Positions 8,880 through 17,881 of a DNA stretch of 64,000 nucleotides are shown here, one piece after another. The number at the start of each line of letters is the position of its first letter. Within the stretch, counting starts at the first letter, position 1. The DNA lies in assembly GCF_005144585.1 (NCBI RefSeq), contig NZ_SSMQ01000044.1, positions 1 to 64,000 of the forward strand. Direction: 5' to 3'. The notes under the pieces are model-generated. The model was not told where the DNA came from. It saw nothing but the letters and a program-made list of their open reading frames with translations, and searched no databases. The position numbers and the translations under genes were made by a program. Origin of the DNA: Polyangium fumosum (lineage in GTDB: Bacteria; Myxococcota_A; Polyangia; Polyangiales; Polyangiaceae).

Positions 8880-10469
8880 ATGTCGAGGTTCACGATGCAC
8901 CTGCCCACGAACCAGAAAAAGCCTTTCTTTCGTTCCCCTGCCGGATGGGCCACGCTCGGGACCATGCCGGTCCTCGCCCTCGGCGCCTTCCTTCTCTGGC
9001 CTTCCGCGACGCCCAGCCACGCCGCCGACGCGCAAGACGCCTCGGCGCCCGACGCCCGCGCGAAATACGTCAATCGTGGTCTCTTCTCCTCCGGCAGCGA
9101 GGAGCCGGGCGAGGAGCAGGCGAAGCTGATCACGGGCCGCGTCTATTCGATCGACGGGCAGCCCCTCGCCGGCGTGCAGGTCTCGGCCACGAGCTTCGCC
9201 ATCGCCGGCAACCTCCCGACCACGGTCGCGTCGCTCGATACCGACGCCGAAGGCCGGTTCGAGATGCACCTCGCCGACGGCTCCTACCAGCTCGTCGCGA
9301 ACAAGAGCGGATATGGGCCCTCGTTCGTACCCGCGCAGACCGGCGATACCGTCAGCATGGTGCTGACGAAGAGCGGCGTCGTCCAGGGCCGCGTGCTCGA
9401 CGCCGATCGCGCGCCGATGCAGCGCTTCGTGATCGACGTGCTCACCGCCGCGCCCGATAGCTTCGCCGCGCCCATGCCGCTCTTTTCCAAACGATTCGAA
9501 GGGACCAACGGCGCGTTCGAGGTCGACCAGCTCCCAGCCTGGCCCGTCGTGATCCGCGCGACCGCCGTCGACCACGCCCCGGCCTTCTCGCCCCCTGTCT
9601 ACATCGAAAAGCCCGGCGACACACGCGATATCGAGCTCCAGCTCGGCGACGGCTGCGTCCTCGAAGGGACGGTGAAAGACAGCGCCGGTCGCCCGCTCGT
9701 GGACGTCTTCGTGGACGCCGAGGCGCGATTCCCGGGCGGCGTGAGCGAGGTCTCGATGGAGGCCGCGGCGCGCGCCGAGAGCGACGAGCAAGGCCGCTTC
9801 CGCATCGAGCACGGCCCCTCGGGAAAGGTCGTCCTCCGCGGCTACGACGGCGAGCACGCGCCGAGCACGCTGGTCGTGGAGGTCGCGAATTGCCAGCCGT
9901 CGAAGCCCCTCGACCTCGTCATGTCGGGCGGCGGCAGCATCGCCGGCGTGGCGCGCAAGGGCGACGGCACCCCGCTGCCCGGCGCGCGGCTCACGCTCAT
10001 GCAACGCGCGATCGGGTTCGTCAATGTGATGGCCGACGAGGAGGGCGAATTCCGGTTCGATTCGATCCCGCCGGGCAACACGCGCCTCGAACTCCTCTAT
10101 GGCAATCAACGCACGTCGACCTCGGTGCGCGTGGAAGAAGGGGCCGTCACGGAGCGCGACATCACGGTTCACCCGGCGGGTCAGGGTGAAATTCGTGGGC
10201 GCATCACGGCGAACGGCACGCCCCTCGCGGGCGTCCAGGTCCTCGTCGCGGCGAACCGCGGCCGTACCGAGGGGCTCGACATCCGGTATCCCGTGACGGA
10301 CAAGGACGGCCTCTACAAACTCTCGGGGCTCCCCGAAGGCCATTATGCCGTGAACGTGGTCACGTCCGCGAAGACCGAGGGGGTCCAGGTCGAGGAGGGC
10401 CAGGTCGCCGTCCTGGACCTCGATATCGCCGCGCCGCAGAAGACGAGCGCGCGCGACGAAGCGGAATGA
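8880..10469 (+). CDS. Exported protein with carboxypeptidase-regulatory-like repeats
   Basis: 529 residues. The N-terminus has a basic stretch then one hydrophobic segment (LGTMPVLALGAFLLWP), a signal peptide or anchor, with cleavage near SHA-ADA. The rest is about five to six beta-sandwich repeats of the CarboxypepD_reg type, each with a GxVxxxxGxPLxGVxV opening and a DxxGRFxxxxLPxGxYxL close (ITGRVYSIDGQPLAGVQV, LEGTVKDSAGRPLVDVFV, IRGRITANGTPLAGVQVLV). Such repeats are non-catalytic spacer or adhesion domains. No peptidase domain is present. Start could also be ATG 8895. It lies in the periplasm or on the cell surface, exact partner unknown; the gene appears monocistronic. Confidence 0.85.
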   Translation: MSRFTMHLPTNQKKPFFRSPAGWATLGTMPVLALGAFLLWPSATPSHAADAQDASAPDARAKYVNRGLFSSGSEEPGEEQAKLITGRVYSIDGQPLAGVQVSATSFAIAGNLPTTVASLDTDAEGRFEMHLADGSYQLVANKSGYGPSFVPAQTGDTVSMVLTKSGVVQGRVLDADRAPMQRFVIDVLTAAPDSFAAPMPLFSKRFEGTNGAFEVDQLPAWPVVIRATAVDHAPAFSPPVYIEKPGDTRDIELQLGDGCVLEGTVKDSAGRPLVDVFVDAEARFPGGVSEVSMEAAARAESDEQGRFRIEHGPSGKVVLRGYDGEHAPSTLVVEVANCQPSKPLDLVMSGGGSIAGVARKGDGTPLPGARLTLMQRAIGFVNVMADEEGEFRFDSIPPGNTRLELLYGNQRTSTSVRVEEGAVTERDITVHPAGQGEIRGRITANGTPLAGVQVLVAANRGRTEGLDIRYPVTDKDGLYKLSGLPEGHYAVNVVTSAKTEGVQVEEGQVAVLDLDIAAPQKTSARDEAE

Positions 10470-10564
10470 ACGGACGCCGTGGATCGCGCGGGGGCGGCCG
10501 GGCGCCGCCCTCGCGAGGCCGCGTGCGCGGCCGCGCCGGTCCGTGATAGGCTCGGGGCCTCGCC

Positions 10565-11329
10565 ATGCCGGAACCCTTGAAAAACAGGTTTACCTTCGAG
10601 CTCGGCACGCCCGAGGGCACGCTGCGCGCGAACCTCGCCATCCCGGCCGAGCCGATGCGGCTCGCGGATCTCTCGCGGCTGGTGATGCCGCTCGACGACC
10701 AGATCGTCGCGCTCGGCGTCAAGAAACACCTGCCGACGCTCGGGGCGATCTCGTGCAAGAAGGGCTGCGATTCCTGCTGCTACCAGCTCGTGCCCGTCTC
10801 GCCGCCCGAGGCGTTCATGATCCACGATCTCGTGTCGGCGATGCCCGAGACGCGGCAGGAGGAGGTGCTCACGCGGGTCGTCGACGCCGAGGCGGCGCTC
10901 GAATCGTTCGGGCTCGACGAGGCCTCGTTCTCGGGGATGGCGAACGACGACGAGCTGCGCAAGCTCCTCATCGCGTGGCATCACCAGGGCGTCGCGTGTC
11001 CGTTCCTCGAACGTGGCACGTGTACGGCCTATACCTCGCGCCCCTCGGGCTGCCGCGAGTATCTCGTGACGTCGCCGGCGGAGAACTGCACGAAGCTCGG
11101 CGAGGCCGTGATCCGGCGGATGCCGCTCTCGATTCGCATGTCGCTCGCGCTCTCGCGCGTGGCCGCCCGCCTGCTCGGCGGCGAGCCCACGATCTTCCCG
11201 CTCACGCTGGCCATCGGCTGGGCCGAGGCGCACGAGGAGGAGGGCCAGCGCCGATTCGACGGCTTCATGCTGGTGAACATGCTGCTGGAGGAGCTCTCCG
11301 GGGGAAAGCCCGCGGACAAACCATCCTGA
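10565..11329 (+). CDS. YkgJ-family cysteine-cluster protein
   Basis: 254 residues, soluble. The YkgJ/CxxCxxCC signature is C64-x3-C68-x2-C71-C72 (SCKKGCDSCC), followed at about 145-165 by CPFLERGTC and PSGCREY and then ENC. This set of eight Cys is thought to bind a zinc or iron-sulfur cluster (family UPF0153); biochemical function is not settled. The C-terminal 100 residues are helical and unlike known domains. It is convergent with the lipoprotein gene 11364-13145, 34 bp away. Confidence 0.85.
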   Translation: MPEPLKNRFTFELGTPEGTLRANLAIPAEPMRLADLSRLVMPLDDQIVALGVKKHLPTLGAISCKKGCDSCCYQLVPVSPPEAFMIHDLVSAMPETRQEEVLTRVVDAEAALESFGLDEASFSGMANDDELRKLLIAWHHQGVACPFLERGTCTAYTSRPSGCREYLVTSPAENCTKLGEAVIRRMPLSIRMSLALSRVAARLLGGEPTIFPLTLAIGWAEAHEEEGQRRFDGFMLVNMLLEELSGGKPADKPS

Positions 11330-11363
11330 TCGAAGTTCGTCCGCGGGCCGGGATGGGGTGGGC

Positions 11364-13145
11364 TCAGGGCGTCACGAGACCCGTGAACATCATGGCGCTC
11401 GTGTTTCGTGGTTCGGACTTGAACGGGGCCGCGAAATCGTCATTGTCCCTTACCGTGGCCGAGACCTGGATGTAATAGAATTTCCCGGGCTGCAGGATCC
11501 CCTCGGGGAGGGTCATGTTCGGGCTTTTGACGTACACGTTCGCGACGGTGCGCCGCGTCGAGAGGGTGCCGTTTGCGTCCGTGAGGTCGGTCGTATCGAC
11601 GACGCTCACGCGATACCGCGTGGGGCTGCCCAGGGACGGCGCGGTCCACGTGATGGCCGGCGTCGTCCCGACGCCCGTGGTCACCTGATCGTACGGCGTA
11701 TCCTTGCCGGCGACCTTGATGTCTTGCGGGAGGCCGAGGGGCGGCGTGAGCGGCTTGCCCGTGAGCTCCTCCACGGGCGCGGACAGGGTGAAGTTGCCGC
11801 GGAGCGACTCCGAGGTCGCTTCGGGCAGGAGCGATCGGACGCTCTTCGTGAACGTGATGACCACTGCGGCAAAATTCTGCCCGCCCGTGAAGGGGTCCCC
11901 GTAGGAATACGTATGCGCATAGTCGCCGGCGAGCACCATCGTCCCCGCGTCACAGGCGCTCGCGCACGCGACCGGATCGCATCCGACTCCGTGGCAAGCG
12001 GGATCCGGGTTCGAATACGCGGTCCCGTAGCCCACGCTCATGCCGAGCAGCGTGACGAATGCGCCGAGCGCGGGCGCGGTCCCGACGGGCTCGTGGTCGA
12101 CGCTGACGCCGACGAAATGGGTGCTGAGCGGGGTGTTCGGGAGGAGGGCGTTCCAGGCCGAGCCCTTGTAATCGAGGTCGAAGCTCTTTTGCGGCGCCGG
12201 CGCGAAGGTGCCCTTCACCACGCTCGTGCCCCCGTTCGTCATGGTGAACGGCATGGCCTGCATGGATTCGGCCGTGGCCGTGTAAGTGTAGCCGTTCCAG
12301 GGGTTGCCGTCGTCGGTCGGGGTGCCGACCTGCTGCGTCACGCCGTGGACGACCGTGACCTCGTCCCCTTTGCTCGCGTCGATGAGAGTTCGGTCGCCGT
12401 TGAACTGGACGAACACGTCCTCGGCATTGATTTTCCAGGTGGAGAGCTGGGTGGCTCCGTTGGCGGGGGGGTTGTCCTCCGGGGGGCTCGACGAGGGGTA
12501 GATATAGGAGAGGACCGTGCCGTTTTGCGAATAGATCTGGATCTCGTCGTCTTGGGTCAGAATGTTGCCCATGTCGTCGTAGGTGGCGACCTGCATGGGC
12601 ACGCCGAGCGTCGCGTCGAACGTGAGGTACGTCGGCTGCGACATGGGCGCGGGATCGGGCCGGCCGCTGTGAAGATATCCGATGTCGAGCGTACGCGCGT
12701 CGGTCGCGACGAACGTCCGGACCGGCGGCGCGTTCATGAACTGGGACGGCGGGCCCTCGAGGGCGAGGAGATACGGCCCCATGGGGACGTCGGGGATCGA
12801 GATGTTCCCGTCTGCGTCGATCGTGCCCGGGTAGGATTGCAGGGTTCCGCCCTGGTCGACGAGGGCCTCGATCTTCGTCCAAAATCTGCTGCGCACGGTG
12901 ACGTCACCGGTGGTCGGCCGGTGGAGGTCCTTCGAGGTGCCCGTCACACCGTCGGCCGAGCCGCCGGTACCGCCATTTCCGCCATTGCCACCGGCTCCGC
13001 CATCGCCGCCGCTGGCGCCGCTACCGCCGTTCCCGCCGCTGGCGCCGCTGCCGCCACTGCCGCCGCCGCCCCCACCACTGCCGCAAGCAGCCGTCGCTGT
13101 CACGGCCAGGAGAATGCCCAAAGAAAATAAGCTGTAGGTTCGCAT
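11364..13145 (-). CDS. Lipoprotein with Gly/Ser linker, function unknown
   Basis: 593 residues. Signal with lipobox ending TATAAC, then about 45 residues of Gly/Ser/Ala (GSGGGGGGSGGSGASGG), the linker style typical of Polyangiales lipoproteins. The body has beta-rich segments: an N-terminal region with a carboxypeptidase-regulatory look (DADGNISIPDVPMGPYLLAL) and near the C-terminus a fibronectin III-like stretch (RYRVSVVDTTD, YYIQVSATV). Four Cys cluster at CHGVGCDPVACASAC. No catalytic motif was recognised. Probably a surface lipoprotein. Start ATG 13145 has a modest site (AAGGAG). 99 bp separate it from the GH13 gene upstream on the same strand. Confidence 0.8.
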   Translation of the reverse strand: MRTYSLFSLGILLAVTATAACGSGGGGGGSGGSGASGGNGGSGASGGDGGAGGNGGNGGTGGSADGVTGTSKDLHRPTTGDVTVRSRFWTKIEALVDQGGTLQSYPGTIDADGNISIPDVPMGPYLLALEGPPSQFMNAPPVRTFVATDARTLDIGYLHSGRPDPAPMSQPTYLTFDATLGVPMQVATYDDMGNILTQDDEIQIYSQNGTVLSYIYPSSSPPEDNPPANGATQLSTWKINAEDVFVQFNGDRTLIDASKGDEVTVVHGVTQQVGTPTDDGNPWNGYTYTATAESMQAMPFTMTNGGTSVVKGTFAPAPQKSFDLDYKGSAWNALLPNTPLSTHFVGVSVDHEPVGTAPALGAFVTLLGMSVGYGTAYSNPDPACHGVGCDPVACASACDAGTMVLAGDYAHTYSYGDPFTGGQNFAAVVITFTKSVRSLLPEATSESLRGNFTLSAPVEELTGKPLTPPLGLPQDIKVAGKDTPYDQVTTGVGTTPAITWTAPSLGSPTRYRVSVVDTTDLTDANGTLSTRRTVANVYVKSPNMTLPEGILQPGKFYYIQVSATVRDNDDFAAPFKSEPRNTSAMMFTGLVTP

Positions 13146-13244
13146 AAGTGCTCCTTGCAGCCGGGAACAGTAGCGGCGCCTACGACCCCGCGGTAGGAGT
13201 TTCGCGTCCGGGGCATGAATCGGACGTTCCGCCCAGCGCGGATC

Positions 13245-14951
13245 TCATCGACCGATCACGAGCGCCTCATAAGGACGCAAGACGGCCTCGCCCTCGCGAA
13301 TCGGGAGCGGCGTGGGGTAGGTGGAGACCAACGCGAGGCGGCAATCTCCCGGGAGCCTTACGCGCCTCGTCGCGTCGTCGAAATGGAGGAGCACGTCGAC
13401 GACGTCATCGCCGAACGAACGACGATAGGCGAGCACCTCGGGCGGGAGCGCATGCTCGGGGTAGAGCGTGAGCGCGCCGGCCTGGAGCGCCGGGCGATCT
13501 TTGCGGAGCTGGAGCAAGCGCCTGTAGCAATGCAGGATCGAGGCGGGATCACGCTCCTCCGCCTCGACATTGATGGTCTCCGCCGCCGGGTGCACGGGCA
13601 GCCAGGGCGCGGCCCCTGGGTCCGAGAAGCCCGCGTTTGGCGCGGCGGACCATTGCATCGGCGTGCGGCAGGCGTCGCGGTTCAGGAGGACGCCCGCCGC
13701 GTGGAGCTTTCGCGCCACGACATCGGGGAGGAACCGGTACATCCGCGCGAGCGGGTCCTTCGCGGTGGCGAGCGGCAAAGCGAGGTCCCGCATGCCGATC
13801 TCCTCGCCGTAATAGACGAACGGAATGCCGCGGGCCGTGAGCTGCACGGCGGCGCTGAGCTTTTCGCGCTCGGGGTGGTAGCCGAGCCGCTCGCCGCGCC
13901 GGGAGCGATCGTGGTTGCCGAAGACCCACGTGGGCACGAGCGGCGCCGGCATCTCGCGCTCGAATTCGAGCACGAGCTCGCGAAACCCGGCCGCCGTGAA
14001 CGGGGCGCGCATGGCCTTGAACAAAAAGACGCTGTGGAGGCCGTCGTCGCTGTCGACGTTCGGGGGGTCCGCTCCGGCGAGCGGAGCGCCTCCCCCGCAA
14101 TACCGGCGCAGCACGCTCGGCTGCCCGAAGACCTCGCCGACCAGGAAACGCGGGGAGTCGTGGAACTCGTTGGCCACGCGCCGGAGCGTGCGCGCGAAGG
14201 CGATCGTCTCCGGGTGGTGGAGCGTGCGCCGGTAGGATTGCAAGAACCCGTCGGGGTCGTCCTCACTCGGGAGGAGGCGGGTCGAGAAGGGGTTGTCCTC
14301 GAATCGTTCGTCCTTGAAGATCGCGTGAAAGATATCGAGCCGGAGGCCGTCGAAGCCAAACGCGAGCCACCGCCGGACGACGCCGAGCATGGCCTCCTGG
14401 ACCTCGGGGTTGCGATAATCGAGGTCGGGCTGGAACGGCAAGAAGCTCGCCCAGTACCATTCTTGCGTGCGTTCGTCCCAGTGCCAGCCGCGCGGCCCGA
14501 CGAGCGAGCGCCAGTTGTTCGGCGGCGCCTTCCCGCCGGGCTTCTTGCCGGGCCGCCAGATGTACCAATTTCGTTTCGGGTTCGTCCGGCTGGAACGGGA
14601 CGCGCGAAACCAAGGGTGCTCGATCGACGTATGGTTCAGGACCATGTCCGCGAGGACGCGCATTCCGCGCGCGTGGGCCTCGTCGAGCAAGCGCCGGACG
14701 TCGTCCCGCGTGCCGTATTCGGGCGCGACGGCGTCGTAATCGGAGACGTCGTAGCCGAGGTCCTGCTGGGGGCTGCCATAAAAGGGGCAGATCCAGAGCG
14801 TCTCGACGCCGAGATCCCGGAGCCAGTCGAGCTTCCGCACGATCCCCGGCAGATCCCCGATTCCGTCGCCGTTCGTATCGAAAAAGGAGCGAGGGTAAAT
14901 CTGGTAGACGGTCGTCCGTGCCCACCAGGGCGGAAGCTCGGGCCCTTGCAT
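13245..14951 (-). CDS. GH13 alpha-glucosidase (oligo-1,6-glucosidase / trehalose-synthase-like)
   Basis: 568 residues, soluble, no signal peptide, so it acts in the cytoplasm. The (beta/alpha)8 barrel regions are in order: DMVLNHTS (region I), GFDGLRLDIFH (nucleophile D, about residue 207), FLVGEVFG (acid/base E), VFGNHDRSR (transition-state D). The start WWARTTVYQIYPRSFFD is typical of the alpha-glucosidase subfamily; the body has the usual length and a C-terminal beta domain. It would split alpha-1,4 or alpha-1,6 oligosaccharides. The expansin gene ends 6 bp upstream on the same strand, so the two are probably one transcript: a wall-loosening protein and a glucoside hydrolase. The exact linkage cannot be read. 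Confidence 0.9.
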   Translation of the reverse strand: MQGPELPPWWARTTVYQIYPRSFFDTNGDGIGDLPGIVRKLDWLRDLGVETLWICPFYGSPQQDLGYDVSDYDAVAPEYGTRDDVRRLLDEAHARGMRVLADMVLNHTSIEHPWFRASRSSRTNPKRNWYIWRPGKKPGGKAPPNNWRSLVGPRGWHWDERTQEWYWASFLPFQPDLDYRNPEVQEAMLGVVRRWLAFGFDGLRLDIFHAIFKDERFEDNPFSTRLLPSEDDPDGFLQSYRRTLHHPETIAFARTLRRVANEFHDSPRFLVGEVFGQPSVLRRYCGGGAPLAGADPPNVDSDDGLHSVFLFKAMRAPFTAAGFRELVLEFEREMPAPLVPTWVFGNHDRSRRGERLGYHPEREKLSAAVQLTARGIPFVYYGEEIGMRDLALPLATAKDPLARMYRFLPDVVARKLHAAGVLLNRDACRTPMQWSAAPNAGFSDPGAAPWLPVHPAAETINVEAEERDPASILHCYRRLLQLRKDRPALQAGALTLYPEHALPPEVLAYRRSFGDDVVDVLLHFDDATRRVRLPGDCRLALVSTYPTPLPIREGEAVLRPYEALVIGR

Positions 14952-14957
14952 GTCGTT

Positions 14958-15782
14958 TTACATCCCGCAGGCGGGGAACTGCCCCTGGCCGGGCGAATCA
15001 CCCGCCTCGATGAAGGGGATCCCGCTGTCTTCGAGCACGCTGCCGTACACGTCGGTCACGCGGATCGTGTACGGCCCCGGGCCCATGCCCTTGTCCTCGA
15101 CGAAATAGTTGTACTCGAGCCTCTGGACCTCGTGCCATGCGCCGTCGTCGCTCTTCCACTCGAATTTGGCGATGGCGTTGCGGTGGTTGCGGATCTGCAC
15201 CGCGGTCCACCACTGGTTCGAGCCTTCCTTGAAATGGTAACGGATCGTCCCGGCGCCGTCGCAGGGGACGAACTGCCACGAGATCGGGATGCGGCCCTTT
15301 TCGAGCGGCGCGAGCAAGGCAAAGGCGTCGGGCGAGAGGTCGATGTCGCCATGCACGCATTCGGGGCAGAGATCGACGATACGCACGGTGATCTCACCGT
15401 CCGGCCCTTTGACGTGCGCGCAGGCGCCGCAGACGCCCGAATTCGCATAATCCTCGGCGTTCATGGCGCCGACGAGCAGCGGCGAATCCGCGGAGACGTC
15501 GAAGCTGCAAGCGCCGGAGCCGTTCGCGGCGTAATAGGTGCCCTCGCCCTCGAAGGTCGGCGCATTGTCGCAAGCGCCGAACCCGGAGCCGGTGCTGCCC
15601 GCGCCCGCGCCGCCGTTGCCACTTCCGCCCGCGCCCGCGCCGCTGCCGCCGTTGCCGCTTCCGCCGCTTCCGCCGTCGCCGTCGCCGCCTCCGCCTCCGC
15701 CGCATCCGACCGCGAGCGCGAGAGCGGCCGCGAGGCACACGCCATAGGAAGGGCCCAACGTCCCGATCGTTCGATAAGCCAT
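14958..15782 (-). CDS. Bacterial expansin (EXLX1-like) lipoprotein
   Basis: 274 residues from ATG 15782; a longer open frame upstream overlaps the divergent L,D-transpeptidase gene and is not the start. Signal with lipobox LAVGC, then a 45-residue Gly/Ser/Ala linker. Domain D1 (double-psi beta barrel, about residues 75-170) shows GEGTYYAANGSG, NAEDYANSGVCGACAHV and the key Asp in VDLCPECVHGDIDLSP. Domain D2 (CBM63) shows NQWWTAVQIRNHRNAIAKFE, with the Trp pair, and YNYF. Both domains match the layout of Bacillus EXLX1, which loosens cellulose-containing walls without hydrolysis. The extra Cys residues in D1 are unlike EXLX1 and may form disulfides. Divergent from the L,D-transpeptidase with 85 bp between the starts; GH13 follows 6 bp downstream. 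Confidence 0.92.
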   Translation of the reverse strand: MAYRTIGTLGPSYGVCLAAALALAVGCGGGGGGDGDGGSGGSGNGGSGAGAGGSGNGGAGAGSTGSGFGACDNAPTFEGEGTYYAANGSGACSFDVSADSPLLVGAMNAEDYANSGVCGACAHVKGPDGEITVRIVDLCPECVHGDIDLSPDAFALLAPLEKGRIPISWQFVPCDGAGTIRYHFKEGSNQWWTAVQIRNHRNAIAKFEWKSDDGAWHEVQRLEYNYFVEDKGMGPGPYTIRVTDVYGSVLEDSGIPFIEAGDSPGQGQFPACGM

Positions 15783-15867
15783 GCCAGGACGGTACCACCC
15801 GGGCCGCGCGCCTGTCCATCCGGCAGGAACTTGGCCCGCGCGTCCGAGGCCTGTTAGCGGGCCGTTC

Positions 15868-17547
15868 ATGCGGGCCTCATCGTTCTTCGCCACCGTGGCC
15901 ATCGCGAGCCTCGCGACGGGTTGTCCGTTGCTCGAGCCGAGCATGAGCCAGGAAGTGGCCTCCCCCGCGCCGGATTCTCTCCCCAAACCGGCGCCGCTGC
16001 CCGCCCTTGCGATGCCGACGCCGGCCCCCGCGCCGCCCCCTGCCCCGCAACCGGCCGCAGCGCCTGCGCCCGCGCCGCCCGCCGAGGCGACCGTGGATAC
16101 GCCGGATTTACCGCCGGATCCGGCCGCGCCCGCGAATCTCGCGCTCACCGAGCCGGAGGCGCCCGCCGTGCCCGAAGAGCCGGAAGAGCCGATCGAGCCG
16201 GCCAAAGAGCCGCCGAAAAAACCCGAGGCCGAGGTCTTCGAGCTCGCGAGCATCGCCAAAGAAACCTGGATCTACGCCGAGCCCCGCTGGCGGAGCCGCC
16301 GCATCGGGTACCTGCGGGCCGGCGCGATTGTCACGCGCGACGAGAAACCGAAGAGCCGCGCGAATTGTGAAGGCGGCTGGTACCACATCAAGCCCCGCGG
16401 CTACGTGTGTGTCGGGACGAACGCGACGCTCGACATTCATCACCCGGTGGTGGAAGCCGCCGCGACGCGGCCCTCGCGCGAGGGTTTGCCCTACACGTAC
16501 GTGATGTCACGCAATCCGTCGCCGCACCTCTACGCGCGCCTGCCAACGGACGCCGAGCTGCGCGTCGTGGAGCCGGATCTCGGGAGCCACCTGCGCAAGG
16601 TCGCGCAGATGGCGCTCGATCCGCAGTTCGTCCCGCTCCCGCCGCCGGATCCCACGCCGGGCGCCCTGCTCTACGGCTTCGCGGCGCCGCCGCTCGCCGG
16701 CGTGTCGCGCGGCGCGAACACGCTCGTCGTCGGGCGCGCGAAGGCCCGGTCGGGGTTCGCCTTGCTATCGACGTTCGATCACGAGGACCGTCGTTATGGG
16801 CTGACGACGGAGCTCGCCGTCCTTCCGCTCGATCGCACGCGGGTCGTCCGGACGTCCCCGTTCCAGGGTTTGCCCCTCGACGAGGTGACCTTGCCGGTGG
16901 CCTTCGTGAAGAGCCGGCACGCCATGCGGTATACGTCCGCGCACGGCGGCCTCGGAGGCGCCACGAAGCTCGGCCACCGTGAGGCGGTTCCGCTCACGGG
17001 GAAATCAATCCGTTCGGGCGGCGCCGTGTACCTCGAAGCGCGGGACGGGTCGTGGGTGCGCGAGGATCAGGTGGTGCGCATCGACCCGATGACGCGGCCG
17101 CCGGGCTGGGCGCTCGCGGGGCAGAAATGGATCGACGTTTCGATCCTGAAGCAGAGCCTCGTGGCCTACGAGGGGACGAAGCCGGTCTACGCGACGCTCG
17201 TGAGCACGGGCGCGGACGGGCTCGGCGACCCGAAAAAGACGCATTCGACCATCCAGGGCGTCTTCCGCATCCACACGAAGCACGTGAGCGTCACGATGGA
17301 CGGCGACGAGGTGGGCGACGAGTTCGACCTGCGCGACGTGCCGTTCGTGCAGTACTTCAACGAGGGATACGCGCTCCACGCGGCCTACTGGCACGACGAT
17401 TTCGGGACGCCCCGGAGCCACGGCTGCGTGAACCTCGCGCCGAGGGACGCCGCATGGCTGTTCGGCTGGACAACCCCGGAGGTGCCCGCGGCGTGGCACG
17501 CGGGGCTCTCGCTGCGGAGCGGGACGGTCGTCTATACCCATCCGTGA
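15868..17547 (+). CDS. L,D-transpeptidase (YkuD) lipoprotein
   Basis: 559 residues from ATG 15868 (the frame stays open upstream without a start that fits). Signal with lipobox LATGC (Cys19), then about 100 residues of Pro/Ala/Glu linker that could span the periplasm. A middle SH3-like part follows (ETWIYAEPRWRSRRIGYLR). The catalytic YkuD domain is at about 415-530 with HDDFGTPRSHGCVNLAP; the nucleophile is C520 in SHGCVN. The reaction is L,D-cross-linking of peptidoglycan or attachment of proteins to it. The enzyme sits in the periplasm on a membrane lipid. It is divergent from the expansin lipoprotein, so a shared promoter region (15783-15867) is likely. Length is well above the usual 160-350 residues because of the linker and middle domain. 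Confidence 0.9.
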   Translation: MRASSFFATVAIASLATGCPLLEPSMSQEVASPAPDSLPKPAPLPALAMPTPAPAPPPAPQPAAAPAPAPPAEATVDTPDLPPDPAAPANLALTEPEAPAVPEEPEEPIEPAKEPPKKPEAEVFELASIAKETWIYAEPRWRSRRIGYLRAGAIVTRDEKPKSRANCEGGWYHIKPRGYVCVGTNATLDIHHPVVEAAATRPSREGLPYTYVMSRNPSPHLYARLPTDAELRVVEPDLGSHLRKVAQMALDPQFVPLPPPDPTPGALLYGFAAPPLAGVSRGANTLVVGRAKARSGFALLSTFDHEDRRYGLTTELAVLPLDRTRVVRTSPFQGLPLDEVTLPVAFVKSRHAMRYTSAHGGLGGATKLGHREAVPLTGKSIRSGGAVYLEARDGSWVREDQVVRIDPMTRPPGWALAGQKWIDVSILKQSLVAYEGTKPVYATLVSTGADGLGDPKKTHSTIQGVFRIHTKHVSVTMDGDEVGDEFDLRDVPFVQYFNEGYALHAAYWHDDFGTPRSHGCVNLAPRDAAWLFGWTTPEVPAAWHAGLSLRSGTVVYTHP

Positions 17548-17565
17548 GCTTGCCGAGGGGCCTCG

Positions 17566-17857
17566 CTGGGGCGTTGCCCCAGACCCCACCCGGGGCTATC
17601 CGCCCCAGGACCCAGGACCAGCGCAAGCGCTGGACTCGAGGTCGATGAACTGCGCGATGCGCAATTCATCGAACGAGCCGATGCAAGTCCGGCGACGCCA
17701 ATGCCAACCCAAGCGGTGTAGGCTGTGGGAGGGCCCGCGCATCATGCGGTGAATTTGCACCGGGACAAAAAAACGAAAACATCGAGCGGCTCGCAAACCG
17801 CTCGATGTTCTCGAGGTCCAGGGCTTGCCCTGGTTCGGATCGAGGGGCGAACGGCCC
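17566..17857. repeat. Array of seven perfect or near-perfect hairpins
   Basis: In the 334 bp between the L,D-transpeptidase and the first secreted paralog: CTGGGGC/GCCCCAG (17566-17582), GGGGC/GCCCC (17592-17606), CCAGCGC/GCGCTGG with AA loop (17618-17633), CGATGAACTGCGC/GCGCAATTCATCG (17643-17671, one mismatch), the terminator at 17778-17809, CCAGGGC/GCCCTGG (17818-17833), GGGGC/GCCCC (17844-17857). No gene is supported here. It resembles an interspersed palindromic element rather than a single terminator; copy number elsewhere is unknown. Confidence 0.6.
17766..17809 (-). terminator. Rho-independent terminator of the first secreted paralog
   Basis: On the minus strand a perfect 12-bp stem AACATCGAGCGG / CCGCTCGATGTT (17798-17809 and 17778-17789, 8-nt loop) is followed by a U-rich run with two T-tracts (17766-17777 region). 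It lies about 70 bp behind the stop at 17882. Confidence 0.85.
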
Positions 17858-17881
17858 CCCAGGATCCACAGCGGTGCTTGA

